Assembly: GCA_030834895.1 (NCBI GenBank)
Contig: JAUQXA010000064.1
Location: 242,204-306,203 of the forward strand
Origin: Anaerolineales bacterium
GTDB lineage: Bacteria > Chloroflexota > Anaerolineae > Anaerolineales > Villigracilaceae
Direction of reading: 5' to 3'
DNA: 64,000 nt
The notes below the pieces were generated by a model. That model ran no database searches. It had not been told where the DNA came from and saw only the letters and a list, made by a program, of their open reading frames with translations. Position numbers and translations under genes: made by a program. Positions within the stretch are counted from its first letter, which is position 1. The number at the start of each line of letters is the position of its first letter. Of the stretch, positions 7,755 to 15,962 are shown one piece after another.

Positions 7755-9635
7755 CTATTCCTCTAATGTACTAATATCTCCCTCAGGCAAGCCCTGTGCT
7801 CTTGCCTTCAACACGCGGCGCATGATCTTGCCGGAGCGGGTCTTGGGGAGTTTATCGAGGAACTTGACATCTTCGGGGCGGGCGATGGGCCCCATGTGGG
7901 TGGAGACGTGCTGGCGTAATTCCTCGGCCAAGTCGGGAGTGGGCTCAAATCCCCGACGTAACATCACGAAGGTATGAATCGCAGTTCCTTTTACTTCGTG
8001 TGGCAGACCAATTGCCGCCGCTTCCGCCACGGCGGGGTGACTGACCAGTGCGGATTCGATTTCCGCGGTTCCCAAACGATGCCCGGAGACCTTGATGACA
8101 TCGTCCACGCGGCCGATGATCCAAAAGTAACCGTCCGAGTCGCGCTTGGCTGAGTCACCGGTGGTGTAGCGCCCGGGGTACTTCGACCAGTATTGACTGA
8201 CATAGCGTTCGTCGTCGCCGTAAATGGTGCGCAACATGCCAGGCCACGGATTCTTCAACGTGAGATAGCCCTCCGTGTTATCGGGGACAGGTTTTCCATG
8301 TTCATCGACAATTTCCGCTTCCTGGCCGAAGAAGGGGCGGGTTCCAGAACCAGGCTTGAGCGGCACCACAGGCGTCGGTGTGATCATGAAGTTGCCGGTC
8401 TCCGTCTGCCACCAGGTGTCCATGATCGGGCACTTTTCCTTGCCGATGACGCGGTAATACCACTTCCACGCCTCTGGGTTGATCGGCTCGCCGACAGAGC
8501 CAAGCAGTCGCAGAGACGAGAGATCGTGTTTGTTGGGCCAGGCTTCCCCGAAACGCATCAAGCCGCGGATGGCTGTTGGCGCGGTGTAGAAAATCGTGAT
8601 GCCGTAGCGCTCGACAATTTGCCACCAGCGATTGGGATAGGGGAAGGTGGGACCGCCTTCGAACAGAAACGAGGTCGCGCCGTTGATCATCGGTCCATAG
8701 ACGATGTAGGAATGTCCTGTGATCCAACCAGGGTCGGCGGTGCACCACCAGCGGTCATCATCCCTGACGTCAAAAGTGTATTTGAGCGTGGCGTACGTGC
8801 CGACCATGTATCCGCCGTGCGTGTGCAAAATGGCTTTCGGTTTGCCTGTTGACCCCGAGGTGTAAAGAATGAATAGCGGGTCTTCCGCATCGAGGACTTC
8901 GGTCGGACATTTGCCGTTTGCAATGGGCAGCGCGCACATGTCGTGATACCAGTGGTCGCGTCCCGCTTCCATGATGACGGGCTGGTCTGTGCGCTTGACG
9001 ACGATGATGTTTTCCACACTGGGGCAATGCTTGACGGCTTCATCCACCATCTTCTTCAATTCGACAACCTTGCCGTTTTGGTACGAACCGTCGGCGGTGA
9101 TAATCAGCTTGGACTGGCTGTCGTCGATGCGGCTTTGGAGCGAATCCACCGAGAAGCCGCCGAACACCACCGAGTGGATCGCGCCGACTTTGGCGCACGC
9201 CAGCATGGCAAAGACAATCTCAGGCACGCGTCCCATGTAAATGGTGACGCGGTCGCCTTTTGTCACGCCCATGGATTTGATGATGTTCGCCATCCGCGAG
9301 ACTTCGCGGTTCATCGCAAAATACGAAAACGTGCGGTGTTCCTTGCCGTCTTCGCTTTCCCAAATCAGAGCAAGTTGATTCTTGCGGTGCGTTTTCAAGT
9401 GACGGTCAATCGCGTTGTGGACGATGTTGGTCTTTGCCCCCACGAACCACTCGAAAAACGGCGCCTTTGAATCATCCAGCACCTTGTCCCACTTTTGAAA
9501 CCACTCCAGTTCCGAGGCCTCGTCGGCCCAGAACCCCCGCAGGTCCTTGCGCGCCTTTTCGGCGAGCGCATCCCAATCCTTGAGACGCGCCTGAGCCAAT
9601 ACTTCCTCTGATGGATAATAGACTTCGCCTTCCAT
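7755..9635 (-). CDS. acs: Acetyl-CoA synthetase (AMP-forming)
   Basis: 626 residues, close to the usual 640-650. The ANL-superfamily phosphate loop is YTSGSTGKPKA. WWQTETG is the substrate/adenylate motif, TGDSAKRDSDGYFWIIGR contains the hinge Asp region, and KTRSGKIMRRVLKA holds the catalytic Lys that is acetylated in regulated homologues. The enzyme converts acetate, ATP and CoA to acetyl-CoA, AMP and PPi in the cytosol. The N-terminal ACAS_N region (ASELEWFQKWDKVLDD) is present. No deacetylase or acetyltransferase gene is adjacent. Confidence 0.93.
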   Translation of the reverse strand: MEGEVYYPSEEVLAQARLKDWDALAEKARKDLRGFWADEASELEWFQKWDKVLDDSKAPFFEWFVGAKTNIVHNAIDRHLKTHRKNQLALIWESEDGKEHRTFSYFAMNREVSRMANIIKSMGVTKGDRVTIYMGRVPEIVFAMLACAKVGAIHSVVFGGFSVDSLQSRIDDSQSKLIITADGSYQNGKVVELKKMVDEAVKHCPSVENIIVVKRTDQPVIMEAGRDHWYHDMCALPIANGKCPTEVLDAEDPLFILYTSGSTGKPKAILHTHGGYMVGTYATLKYTFDVRDDDRWWCTADPGWITGHSYIVYGPMINGATSFLFEGGPTFPYPNRWWQIVERYGITIFYTAPTAIRGLMRFGEAWPNKHDLSSLRLLGSVGEPINPEAWKWYYRVIGKEKCPIMDTWWQTETGNFMITPTPVVPLKPGSGTRPFFGQEAEIVDEHGKPVPDNTEGYLTLKNPWPGMLRTIYGDDERYVSQYWSKYPGRYTTGDSAKRDSDGYFWIIGRVDDVIKVSGHRLGTAEIESALVSHPAVAEAAAIGLPHEVKGTAIHTFVMLRRGFEPTPDLAEELRQHVSTHMGPIARPEDVKFLDKLPKTRSGKIMRRVLKARAQGLPEGDISTLEE

Positions 9636-9656
9636 TTGTTTGTCTCCTCTGAGTTT

Positions 9657-10133
9657 TTATTTTTGTGCCTGGGTGGTCATGAATTCCCAGGTCATGAGAT
9701 GTGCAATCAATATCAAGGCGCAGAGTAATATTCCCTCCATTTGAAGCGGCTGGAGACCGAGCAATAATGCCGTGCGTGGAAAAATCGCAAACCACAGGAT
9801 GAGGGCATACAACAAGGGAATCAACCATCGGTTGTTGCTGACGGTCCCCTCGACGGCATTGCGGGTCCTACGCATCAGATGTGTGGTATAGATAATCCCC
9901 AATAGGGCGGCAACAGTAAAAATTGCCTGCCAGACAAAACGGTTTGTTCCACCAATCTGTGCACCGAGACTCATCACCGCGGGAATCAAAAAAGAAGCGT
10001 ATACGCCGCCCGCGAGACGACGCGTCGCTTCATCCTTCAACCATTCGGTCTTGCTCTTGACCACCGACCACCATAACCCAACCAGGGTAAAGCAAGTCCC
10101 CGCAGTCACGGCATAAAACGTGTTGACATCCAT
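9657..10133 (-). CDS. Four-helix membrane protein, unknown
   Basis: 158 residues with four predicted transmembrane helices (about residues 5-25, 45-60, 68-88 and 105-150, the last region possibly two helices). No recognised domain. The gene lies 21 bp upstream of acs in the same direction and may be co-transcribed with it. Function unknown. Confidence 0.6.
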   Translation of the reverse strand: MDVNTFYAVTAGTCFTLVGLWWSVVKSKTEWLKDEATRRLAGGVYASFLIPAVMSLGAQIGGTNRFVWQAIFTVAALLGIIYTTHLMRRTRNAVEGTVSNNRWLIPLLYALILWFAIFPRTALLLGLQPLQMEGILLCALILIAHLMTWEFMTTQAQK

Positions 10134-10349
10134 TCAGCCTCCTTTGGCGAAAAGGGTTGACGTGCGCAGAAATCCAGCCGCGATGTTTTATTCAGTGTTG
10201 TTTGGAATGCTTATCTTTGAAAGTTGTTGAATTATATCCATTTTGTCTATTTTAGCCAGCCCTTATATCGATAAGAATGGATTGGCAGCCAATGTAAAAA
10301 CATCCCCAAGACGCTTCGTAAAAGAGTCAGGAGATGTTTTCTTTAATGA
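10134..10349. other. Intergenic stretch without a recognised gene
   Basis: This is the left half of a roughly 430-bp gap between two leftward genes. I see no convincing ORF or RNA fold here. The upstream signals of the membrane-protein gene at 10133 should lie in it, but no clear -35/-10 pair could be assigned. Confidence 0.4.
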
Positions 10350-10549
10350 ACTTCTTGCATAAGTAACTCAAGTTGCCATCATAAGCACCTCTGATTGGCT
10401 CAACTGAGACCCTTCGGTCGCGGAAACCACGCTCCCTCAGGGCGACACGTTCCTTTTCATTTCAAGGTAGCAACTTGGGTTAAGTATTTTTTGGAAGTGT
10501 TCGGAAGTTCTACTTCCGAACACTCCACTTTCCAACTTTTGCAAGAAGT
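10350..10549. repeat. ~200-bp inverted-repeat element with nested hairpin (MITE-like)
   Basis: Outer arms ACTTCTTGCATAAG (10350-10363) and CTTTTGCAAGAAGT (10536-10549) match 13/14 as inverted repeats. The adjoining arms 10364-10377 and 10469-10482 match 12/14. Within the right arm sits a perfect 13-bp hairpin (10496-10508 / 10512-10524, loop TCT). The interior has a GGTCGCGG..CTCCCTCAGGGCGAC segment typical of non-coding dispersed repeats. It has no coding potential and could be a miniature transposable element or a terminator cluster. Confidence 0.5.
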
Positions 10550-10562
10550 CAGATATGTTTTG

Positions 10563-11933
10563 TTACTCCAAAATCTCTTCCCAATTCAATTCCCCAAAGG
10601 CTTTTTGCAATCTGTGACCATCATCCACAGTGATGATTTGTAGGTTCGTAAATAACTTCTCCGCCACCTCGCGGACGGGTTCGGGCGGGACGACGTCATC
10701 CTCTGTCCCGTGGATGAGGACGGTTTGAACAGAGACAGGTTCGAGTTCCAAATAAGCGGCGAAGTGGTCGCGGAGCAGGGCGGGGGCGAGCAAAATCAAT
10801 TTCCGCACCTGGGCCGGATGCTGGCAGGTGAAGACCGTTCCCATCAATCCGCCAAAGGACGAGCCAATAATCGTCCAGTTTTTTCTGCGTCCCAAAATCG
10901 GCTTGAGTTGTTTCATGCGCTCTTCGAAGGAGCCAGTGAAGTCAGGCGTGACCATGCCTGGGAACTTCTCGGCAAACTGGCGCGCCTTTCCGCTCTGGCT
11001 GCTGCTTTCGAGCCCGTGCAGGTAGATGATTTTCGAGTTGTCCATTTTCTTTTTTCTCACTCTGATTTTTGGTGCCGGGACTTCATCTACGACAAAATCG
11101 GCTGGCTCTTCTTCGACCCGCCTGATTTGGGCGAGCGACGGGGAGCGCAGGAGTTCGCGCAGTTCCTTTTGCAGGGGCGGAGGAAAATCGGGGGCGATGC
11201 GGCGCAGGGTGACCACAGTCATTGGGTTTTGCGCGTTGGACAGGATGTGCTTGAGCAGGAAGGTCGTCTCGTTGGCGGATGCGCGGTACAGGGCGACGAT
11301 GAGGTCGGTCAGGTCGTTTTGCAGGGTAGACGGCGCTTCTTCGATGAGCGGCTCCACCATGTCGAAGATGGTTGGCAGGTTGTTGTTCGATGCTTCCGCG
11401 ATCATCGGCAGCAGGGCTTGGATGCCGTTCGACCAGGTTCGCATACGGGCGGGATGCAAGTACTCGCGGACGAGGGTCAGGAACTGCGCTGGCGTTTCCT
11501 TCCTCATGCGAGTCAGGCTGGTGGAGAGCAGTGCCGAGCGCACATCGGGATCGCGGATTTGCTGTGTCCATGCGGTGAGGCGGGGGAGCAGGCGCTCTTC
11601 TTGTGGTGGGATTCGTCCCAGCAAAAACGCCGCCAGCAGGCGGGTTTCCAGCGCACCCTCGTCCCAGAGGATGTCTGCCAGTTCGAGCGCAAACTGTGGG
11701 TTGGCTTCCGCCACGGCGCGTAATTCGTTTTCGATTTGAGTCAGCACCGCGGGCGGCGTGCGATAGGTTTTTAGATTGGAGCCAGGGGCGACGTTTTCCA
11801 CTGTCCGCAAAGTGTAATTGACATAGAAGTCGAGCATCTCGCGCAAATGCTTCATGAACTCATCGGGCAGAAAGAAAAAGTCTGCCAGACGATTGGCTTG
11901 CTTGCGGAGACGGGCGAGGTCTATGGCGGGCAT
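10563..11933 (-). CDS. HEAT/alkylation-repair-like repeats fused to an alpha/beta hydrolase
   Basis: 456 residues from ATG 11933. Residues 1-290 are all-helical with repeated Leu/Ala patterns (LETRLLAAFLLGRIP, DPDVRSALLSTSLTRM), resembling HEAT-like DNA-alkylation-repair proteins. Residues 300-456 are an alpha/beta hydrolase: oxyanion region IIYLHGLESSS, nucleophile elbow GSSFGG, acid in HGTEDDVVP and His in DDGHRL, similar to small YqiA/YcfP-type esterases. An internal ATG at the junction (MDNSKII) has only a weak upstream purine run, so one fused protein is likelier than two genes. Function unknown. Confidence 0.7.
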   Translation of the reverse strand: MPAIDLARLRKQANRLADFFFLPDEFMKHLREMLDFYVNYTLRTVENVAPGSNLKTYRTPPAVLTQIENELRAVAEANPQFALELADILWDEGALETRLLAAFLLGRIPPQEERLLPRLTAWTQQIRDPDVRSALLSTSLTRMRKETPAQFLTLVREYLHPARMRTWSNGIQALLPMIAEASNNNLPTIFDMVEPLIEEAPSTLQNDLTDLIVALYRASANETTFLLKHILSNAQNPMTVVTLRRIAPDFPPPLQKELRELLRSPSLAQIRRVEEEPADFVVDEVPAPKIRVRKKKMDNSKIIYLHGLESSSQSGKARQFAEKFPGMVTPDFTGSFEERMKQLKPILGRRKNWTIIGSSFGGLMGTVFTCQHPAQVRKLILLAPALLRDHFAAYLELEPVSVQTVLIHGTEDDVVPPEPVREVAEKLFTNLQIITVDDGHRLQKAFGELNWEEILE

Positions 11934-11940
11934 GGTTTGG

Positions 11941-11968
11941 GTAGGGGCACGACATGTCGTGCCCCTAC
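11941..11968. repeat. Perfect 28-bp palindrome
   Basis: The sequence from GTAGGGGCACGACA to its exact reverse complement ...CCCCTAC is a 28-bp perfect palindrome in the 40-bp gap between proS and the hydrolase-fusion gene. Such GGGGCACGACATGTCGTGCCCC-type hairpins are common dispersed intergenic repeats. It could also act as an intercistronic RNA stem. Confidence 0.75.
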
Positions 11969-11973
11969 AAATT

Positions 11974-13413
11974 TTAATACGCTTTTGCGAAATACACTTT
12001 TCTCTTGGAAGGCTTGCCGCAGACGATGCAGGTTCCTTCCGCGTCGGGCTGATGGAACGGGATGTTGCGGGTGGTGGCTTTGGTATCTTCCTTAACCTTC
12101 GTTTCGCATTCTCTTGACTCGCACCAGTAGGCAAATGCCCAGCCGTCAGCCACGATCTTCTTCAGGTCTTCGTAATCCTTCGGCTCGTGGATGTTGGCAT
12201 CGCGGAACTCGGTGGCGCGCTTGAGGAGGGACACCTGAATGTCGGTCAGCAACCCGCTGACAGCGGAGTCCAGACCAGCCTGCGCGACGAAGGATTTGCC
12301 TTCGCGTCCGGGTTTGTCACGTCGGGCGAGGGCAACGGTTCCCTTTTCCACATCCTTGGGACCGACCTCGATGCGGAGCGGCACGCCGCGCATTTCCCAA
12401 TCGTTGAACTTGAATCCGCTGCTGACGTTGTCACGGTCGTCCATCTTGATGCGAATGCCAGCGGCTTTGAGCTCCTTGAAGATGCGGTCGGCGACTTCCA
12501 TCACTTTGGATTTTTCCGCGTCGGTCTTGAAGATGGGGACGACGACCGCCTGAATCGGCGCGAGGCGGGGCGGCAGGACCAGACCCTGGTCATCTCCATG
12601 CACCATGATGATCGCGCCGATGATGCGCGAGGAGATTGCCCAGGAGGTTGTTTCAGCGTATTGCAGGGTGTTGTTGGTGTCGAGGAACTGAATTTCGAAC
12701 GCCCTGGCAAAGTTCGTGCTGAAGTAATGGGACGTGCCAGACTGCAATGCGCGCTTGTCCCACATCATCGCTTCGATGGATGTGGTGGTATGGGCGCCAG
12801 CGAATTTCTCGGTTTCACTTTTTGTCCCTTTGATGGCGGGAATGGCGGCTTCTTCGAGACAGAAACGCTCGTAAATGTCGAGGATGCGATACATTTCCTC
12901 TCTGGCTTCTTCGGCGCTGGCATGTGCGGTGTGACCTTCATGCCAGTAAAACTCAGCGGTGCGGAGAAAGAGCTTCGTGCGTAATTCCCAGCGGAGCACG
13001 GAACCCCACTGCACGATTAGGATGGGCAGGTCGCGCCAAGATTTGACCCACTTGGAGTACATGTGACCGATGATGGTCTCCGAAGTGGGGCGGACAGCAA
13101 GTTTTTCTTCAAGTTCCACGCCGCCGCCGTGGGTGACAACTGCCAGTTCGGGGGCGAAGCCTTCCACGTGGTCTTTTTCCTTTTCGAAAAAGGACATGGG
13201 GATCAAGGTGGGGAATGCCGCATTGACATGACCCGTCTTTTTGAATTCGGTATCCAGCCAGGAACAAATATTTTCCCACAGCGTCCAGCCGTAGGGTTTG
13301 ACCACCATGCAGCCGCGCACGGGAGCATAGTCCGCAAGGTCAGCTTTCAATACGAGTTGGTTGTACCACTCGGAAAAATTTTCACTTCGGGTTGGTAGTT
13401 TTTCTTCAGCCAT
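11974..13413 (-). CDS. proS: Prolyl-tRNA synthetase, archaeal/eukaryote-type
   Basis: 479 residues. Class II motif 2 is in VLRWELRTKLFLRTAEFYWHEGH and motif 3 is absent, as is usual for class IIa ProRS at this resolution. VRPTSETIIGHMY is the catalytic Pro/ATP-binding region. There is no bacterial editing insertion, and a C-terminal zinc-binding domain (CESRECETK...CIVCGKPS) is present, so this is the short archaeal/eukaryote-like form. It attaches proline to tRNA-Pro. The C-terminal KVYFAKAY ends with the family's typical Tyr. Confidence 0.93.
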   Translation of the reverse strand: MAEEKLPTRSENFSEWYNQLVLKADLADYAPVRGCMVVKPYGWTLWENICSWLDTEFKKTGHVNAAFPTLIPMSFFEKEKDHVEGFAPELAVVTHGGGVELEEKLAVRPTSETIIGHMYSKWVKSWRDLPILIVQWGSVLRWELRTKLFLRTAEFYWHEGHTAHASAEEAREEMYRILDIYERFCLEEAAIPAIKGTKSETEKFAGAHTTTSIEAMMWDKRALQSGTSHYFSTNFARAFEIQFLDTNNTLQYAETTSWAISSRIIGAIIMVHGDDQGLVLPPRLAPIQAVVVPIFKTDAEKSKVMEVADRIFKELKAAGIRIKMDDRDNVSSGFKFNDWEMRGVPLRIEVGPKDVEKGTVALARRDKPGREGKSFVAQAGLDSAVSGLLTDIQVSLLKRATEFRDANIHEPKDYEDLKKIVADGWAFAYWCESRECETKVKEDTKATTRNIPFHQPDAEGTCIVCGKPSKRKVYFAKAY

Positions 13414-13468
13414 TGTTTCCTCTTTTATTTACGTTATTGCTTCGGGTTAGCGCCCTCGCAATGACGAT

Positions 13469-13996
13469 TTATTTCAAAATGTCCACGGCAGTTTTCACGT
13501 CTTTTGCAAAGTATAACAACTCTCGCTGACGTACGGGCATGTAAGATTCGAATTCCTTGAAGAACTGATCGAAAGTGGACTGCCAACCACTCCCGACCAG
13601 TGTCAGAGGCCTGGGAGGCAGGGACTCCACGATCATCAAATTCCACATCAGCGAGATTTCAGTCAATGTGCCAGGTCCGCCGGAGAGGGCGATTGCGGCG
13701 TCGCAACTTTCAATGAGCACTTTCAATCTTTCGAGAAGAGTCTTCCTTTTGATTTCTTCCTTGACCCAGGCATTGGCTTTCGAGCCGCGCCAGTCTTCGA
13801 TGTCCTGGCAGGTTACGCCGATGACATGTCCGCCCGCCTCGGATGCTCCGCGCGAGACTGCTTCCATTGTGCCGTAGTATCCGCCCGTGGTCACAACGTG
13901 TCCACGCTCGGCAAGTAATCTGCCAAGTTCGCGGGCTTCTTCGTAAGCCGCCATGCCTTCTTTCGGGAATGAGCCGCCAAATACTGTTACTTTCAT
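13469..13996 (-). CDS. LOG-family protein (lysine-decarboxylase-like phosphoribohydrolase)
   Basis: 175 residues. Rossmann-like start MKVTVFGGSFP, the LOG signature GGYYGTMEAVSRGA, and the catalytic segment ALSGGPGTLTEISLMWN, matching the PGGxGTxxE motif. Characterised family members cleave nucleoside 5'-monophosphates to base and ribose phosphate. The exact substrate is not inferable. The gene lies directly upstream of proS in the same direction. Confidence 0.8.
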   Translation of the reverse strand: MKVTVFGGSFPKEGMAAYEEARELGRLLAERGHVVTTGGYYGTMEAVSRGASEAGGHVIGVTCQDIEDWRGSKANAWVKEEIKRKTLLERLKVLIESCDAAIALSGGPGTLTEISLMWNLMIVESLPPRPLTLVGSGWQSTFDQFFKEFESYMPVRQRELLYFAKDVKTAVDILK

Positions 13997-14004
13997 AGAT
14001 TCAC

Positions 14005-14060
14005 CTTGTCGAAAGTCGAAGGTTGAAGGTCGCTTGACTTTTGACCTTCGACCTTTGACT
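14005..14060. repeat. 56-bp dispersed inverted repeat, copy 1
   Basis: Starts CTTGTCGAAAGTCGAAGG and ends CTTCGACCTTTGACT. Its two halves are imperfect inverted repeats of about 18 bp. A second copy at 20414-20469 is identical at about 50 of 56 positions and has the same orientation. Both copies sit just upstream of the start codon of a leftward gene. The first two bases of the mazG stop region touch its right end. Confidence 0.75.
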
Positions 14061-14382
14061 AATTTTCAACATCCCATTCTCTCGTTTTATTCACTTCAAT
14101 TTTCTTCAACACCACTTCTTCCAGATCAATGCCCGAAACCGAAGCCAGTTGCAAAAGATACAGGGTCACGTCTGCCAGTTCACTGCCAAGTTCGTCCCTG
14201 TCTTTGATCTCTTCGCCAAATTGAAAATGCTCCAAAATCTCAGCCGCTTCGATCGAGAGCGATACCGCCAGATTGCGCGGCGTCTGTGAACGTTTGCTGT
14301 CCGCCTCGTACCAACCTTTCGATTTGACCAGTTCGTGCATCCGAGCAGTTAATTCCGCAATCGTTAATCTTTTATCATCCAT
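14059..14382 (-). CDS. MazG-like nucleotide pyrophosphohydrolase
   Basis: 107 residues, single MazG domain. The metal-binding pattern ExxE...ExxD is SIEAAEILEHF followed by ELGSELADVTLYLLQL. Size and the N-terminal segment KSKGWYEADSKRSQTPRNLAVSL match the RS21-C6/dCTP-pyrophosphatase-like subgroup. It likely hydrolyses non-canonical (d)NTPs to NMP and PPi as pool sanitation. A strong leftward terminator hairpin lies 30 bp upstream. Confidence 0.82.
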   Translation of the reverse strand: MDDKRLTIAELTARMHELVKSKGWYEADSKRSQTPRNLAVSLSIEAAEILEHFQFGEEIKDRDELGSELADVTLYLLQLASVSGIDLEEVVLKKIEVNKTREWDVEN

Positions 14383-14413
14383 TGTCTATCGTCCACCGTC
14401 CGAACACAAAGAA

Positions 14414-14443
14414 AAACGGCTCGCCAGGTCTGGGGAGCCGTTT
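14414..14443 (-). terminator. Intrinsic terminator of a leftward transcript
   Basis: Read leftward, the stem AAACGGCTC / GAGCCGTTT is followed by TTCTTTG. It sits 30 bp upstream of mazG with no ORF between it and the next promoter-like element, so it ends a short leftward RNA or attenuates mazG transcription. Confidence 0.6.
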
Positions 14444-14618
14444 GGGCGCGATAAATCGAACCTAGCCAGACCTGGAGAATCGTGACATTCGAGGGGATGG
14501 GTTCGGGTTCTTTGTCATGTGGTGGATTATACCGCACTCGGTGGCAAATTGCGCTTTTTTAGAGGACGGAAAGCGCAATTTGTGACCGAGGGTATGATAT
14601 AAGGGTAAAATTGATTTT
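14444..14618. promoter_or_regulatory. Divergent control region with long inverted repeat
   Basis: The 175 bp between the leftward terminator/mazG and the rightward CCA-adding gene holds a long inverted repeat (arms 14537-14557 and 14570-14590, outer CTCGGT/ACCGAG, inner CAAATTGCGCTTT/AAAGCGCAATTTG). A leftward TATAAT (reverse of ATTATA, 14527-14532) and a rightward TATGAT near 14593 lie on its two flanks. The leftward transcript from here to 14414 would be about 110 nt. CCAGGTCTGG near 14424 and its reverse complement near 14466 could pair. Confidence 0.45.
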
Positions 14619-15869
14619 ATGCAAAAGGATTTGACCTCCCTGCTGCGCGACCCGAACCTGATTCCTTCCGAGAAGCAGAATCTACTCTCGGAGATAACCG
14701 CCCAGACTGAGACCCTGGGAATGCCGTGCTACGTGGTCGGTGGATTCGTGCGCGACCTTTTGTTGGGACAGCCAATCAATGACCTTGACATTGTTGTCGA
14801 AGGCGATGCCATTGCACTTGGCAAATCCCTGGTGGAAAAATACGGTGGCAATCTTACCCCACATTACAAATTCCACACCGCCATATGGGATTTACCTTCA
14901 TCCTTCAATCTTTATCCTTCATCCTTGGATTTGATCACCGCCCGTTCTGAAACCTATTCACAGCCTGGAGCCTTGCCGACCATCAAACCTTCCACCATTG
15001 AGGATGACTTGCGTCGCCGTGACTTTACTATCAACGCCATGGCAATTCGCTTGGATGGAAGTCACTTTGGCGAACTGCTTGACCCGCTCAACGGTCAGGC
15101 TGATCTCGAAGAGAAAGCCATCCGCGTCCTGCATCCGCGCTCATTCATCGACGATCCCACCCGCATCTTTCGCGCCGTCCGTTATGAGCAGCGGTATTCA
15201 TTCATCCTTCATTCTTCATCCTTCACCCTTATTAGTCCCGAATCTCTCGCCGTCATCCAAACCCTCAGCGGCGAGCGTATCCGCCATGAATTGGATTTGA
15301 TCTTTGAAGAAGACAATTCGCATCAAATGATCGTCCGCCTTGGTGAGTTGGATGTCTTCAAATGGATTCATCCTGAACTGCGCGCATTCAACGGGGAGTA
15401 TTCAGATTTCCTCGAAATGGACACCAGCCTCGATGTCCCGGCCAGCCGTACCACCATGGGATACATGCTTTGGCTGATGGACTTGTCGGAAGCTGCGATT
15501 CTATCCATTGCGCGGCGTTTGAATTTTTCGTCCGACCTGACTCATTCGGTTTGGGGGGCGTCGCAATTAAAGAAAAGCCTGCCTTTCCTTGTGAATTCCA
15601 AACCCAGCGTCTGGGCGTTTGCCCTCGAAAAACTGCCGTTGCTATCCATCTATGCGGTCTACCTCGTCTCCGGTGAAAAGGCGCTTTTGGATTATCTTTC
15701 CTTTTGGCGCCATGTTAAATCACACACAACGGGTGATGACCTGAAAGCGCGCGGACTTGAGCCGGGTCCGCGCTACGGCGAAATCCTTACCAAACTCCGT
15801 GCCGCCTGGCTGGATGGGGAGGTGAACAGCGAAAAAGAGGAAAAGGAATTGCTGAACAGGCTATTGTGA
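14619..15869 (+). CDS. CCA tRNA nucleotidyltransferase / poly(A) polymerase family protein
   Basis: 416 residues. The nucleotidyltransferase core is GGFVRDLLLG followed by DLDIVVEG (catalytic Asp pair), then RRRDFTINAMA and the IDDPTRIFRAVRYEQR region, all hallmarks of class II CCA-adding enzymes. It adds or repairs the tRNA 3' CCA end. Two short low-complexity insertions (SSFNLYPSSLD and YSFILHSSSF) are encoded by TTCATCCTTC-like DNA repeats inside the gene. The C-terminal half is less conserved and lacks an obvious HD motif. Confidence 0.82.
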   Translation: MQKDLTSLLRDPNLIPSEKQNLLSEITAQTETLGMPCYVVGGFVRDLLLGQPINDLDIVVEGDAIALGKSLVEKYGGNLTPHYKFHTAIWDLPSSFNLYPSSLDLITARSETYSQPGALPTIKPSTIEDDLRRRDFTINAMAIRLDGSHFGELLDPLNGQADLEEKAIRVLHPRSFIDDPTRIFRAVRYEQRYSFILHSSSFTLISPESLAVIQTLSGERIRHELDLIFEEDNSHQMIVRLGELDVFKWIHPELRAFNGEYSDFLEMDTSLDVPASRTTMGYMLWLMDLSEAAILSIARRLNFSSDLTHSVWGASQLKKSLPFLVNSKPSVWAFALEKLPLLSIYAVYLVSGEKALLDYLSFWRHVKSHTTGDDLKARGLEPGPRYGEILTKLRAAWLDGEVNSEKEEKELLNRLL

Positions 15870-15962
15870 GTTTTTTCATTTTCTTGCTCGTTTTGGTCAT
15901 CCTGAAATATAATATGTTTGTTCGTTGAGCCTGATTTAAGCAGTCATGATGATGGTGGATTT

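Noticed and set aside
10395..10643. Rightward 82-codon ORF in the 10 kb gap
   Set aside because: It is made of the inverted-repeat element and its hairpin, and runs antisense into the hydrolase gene.
14414..14530. Signal recognition particle (4.5S) RNA
   Set aside because: Length and terminator fit, but the conserved GGAAGGAAGCAGCC-type tetraloop region is absent.
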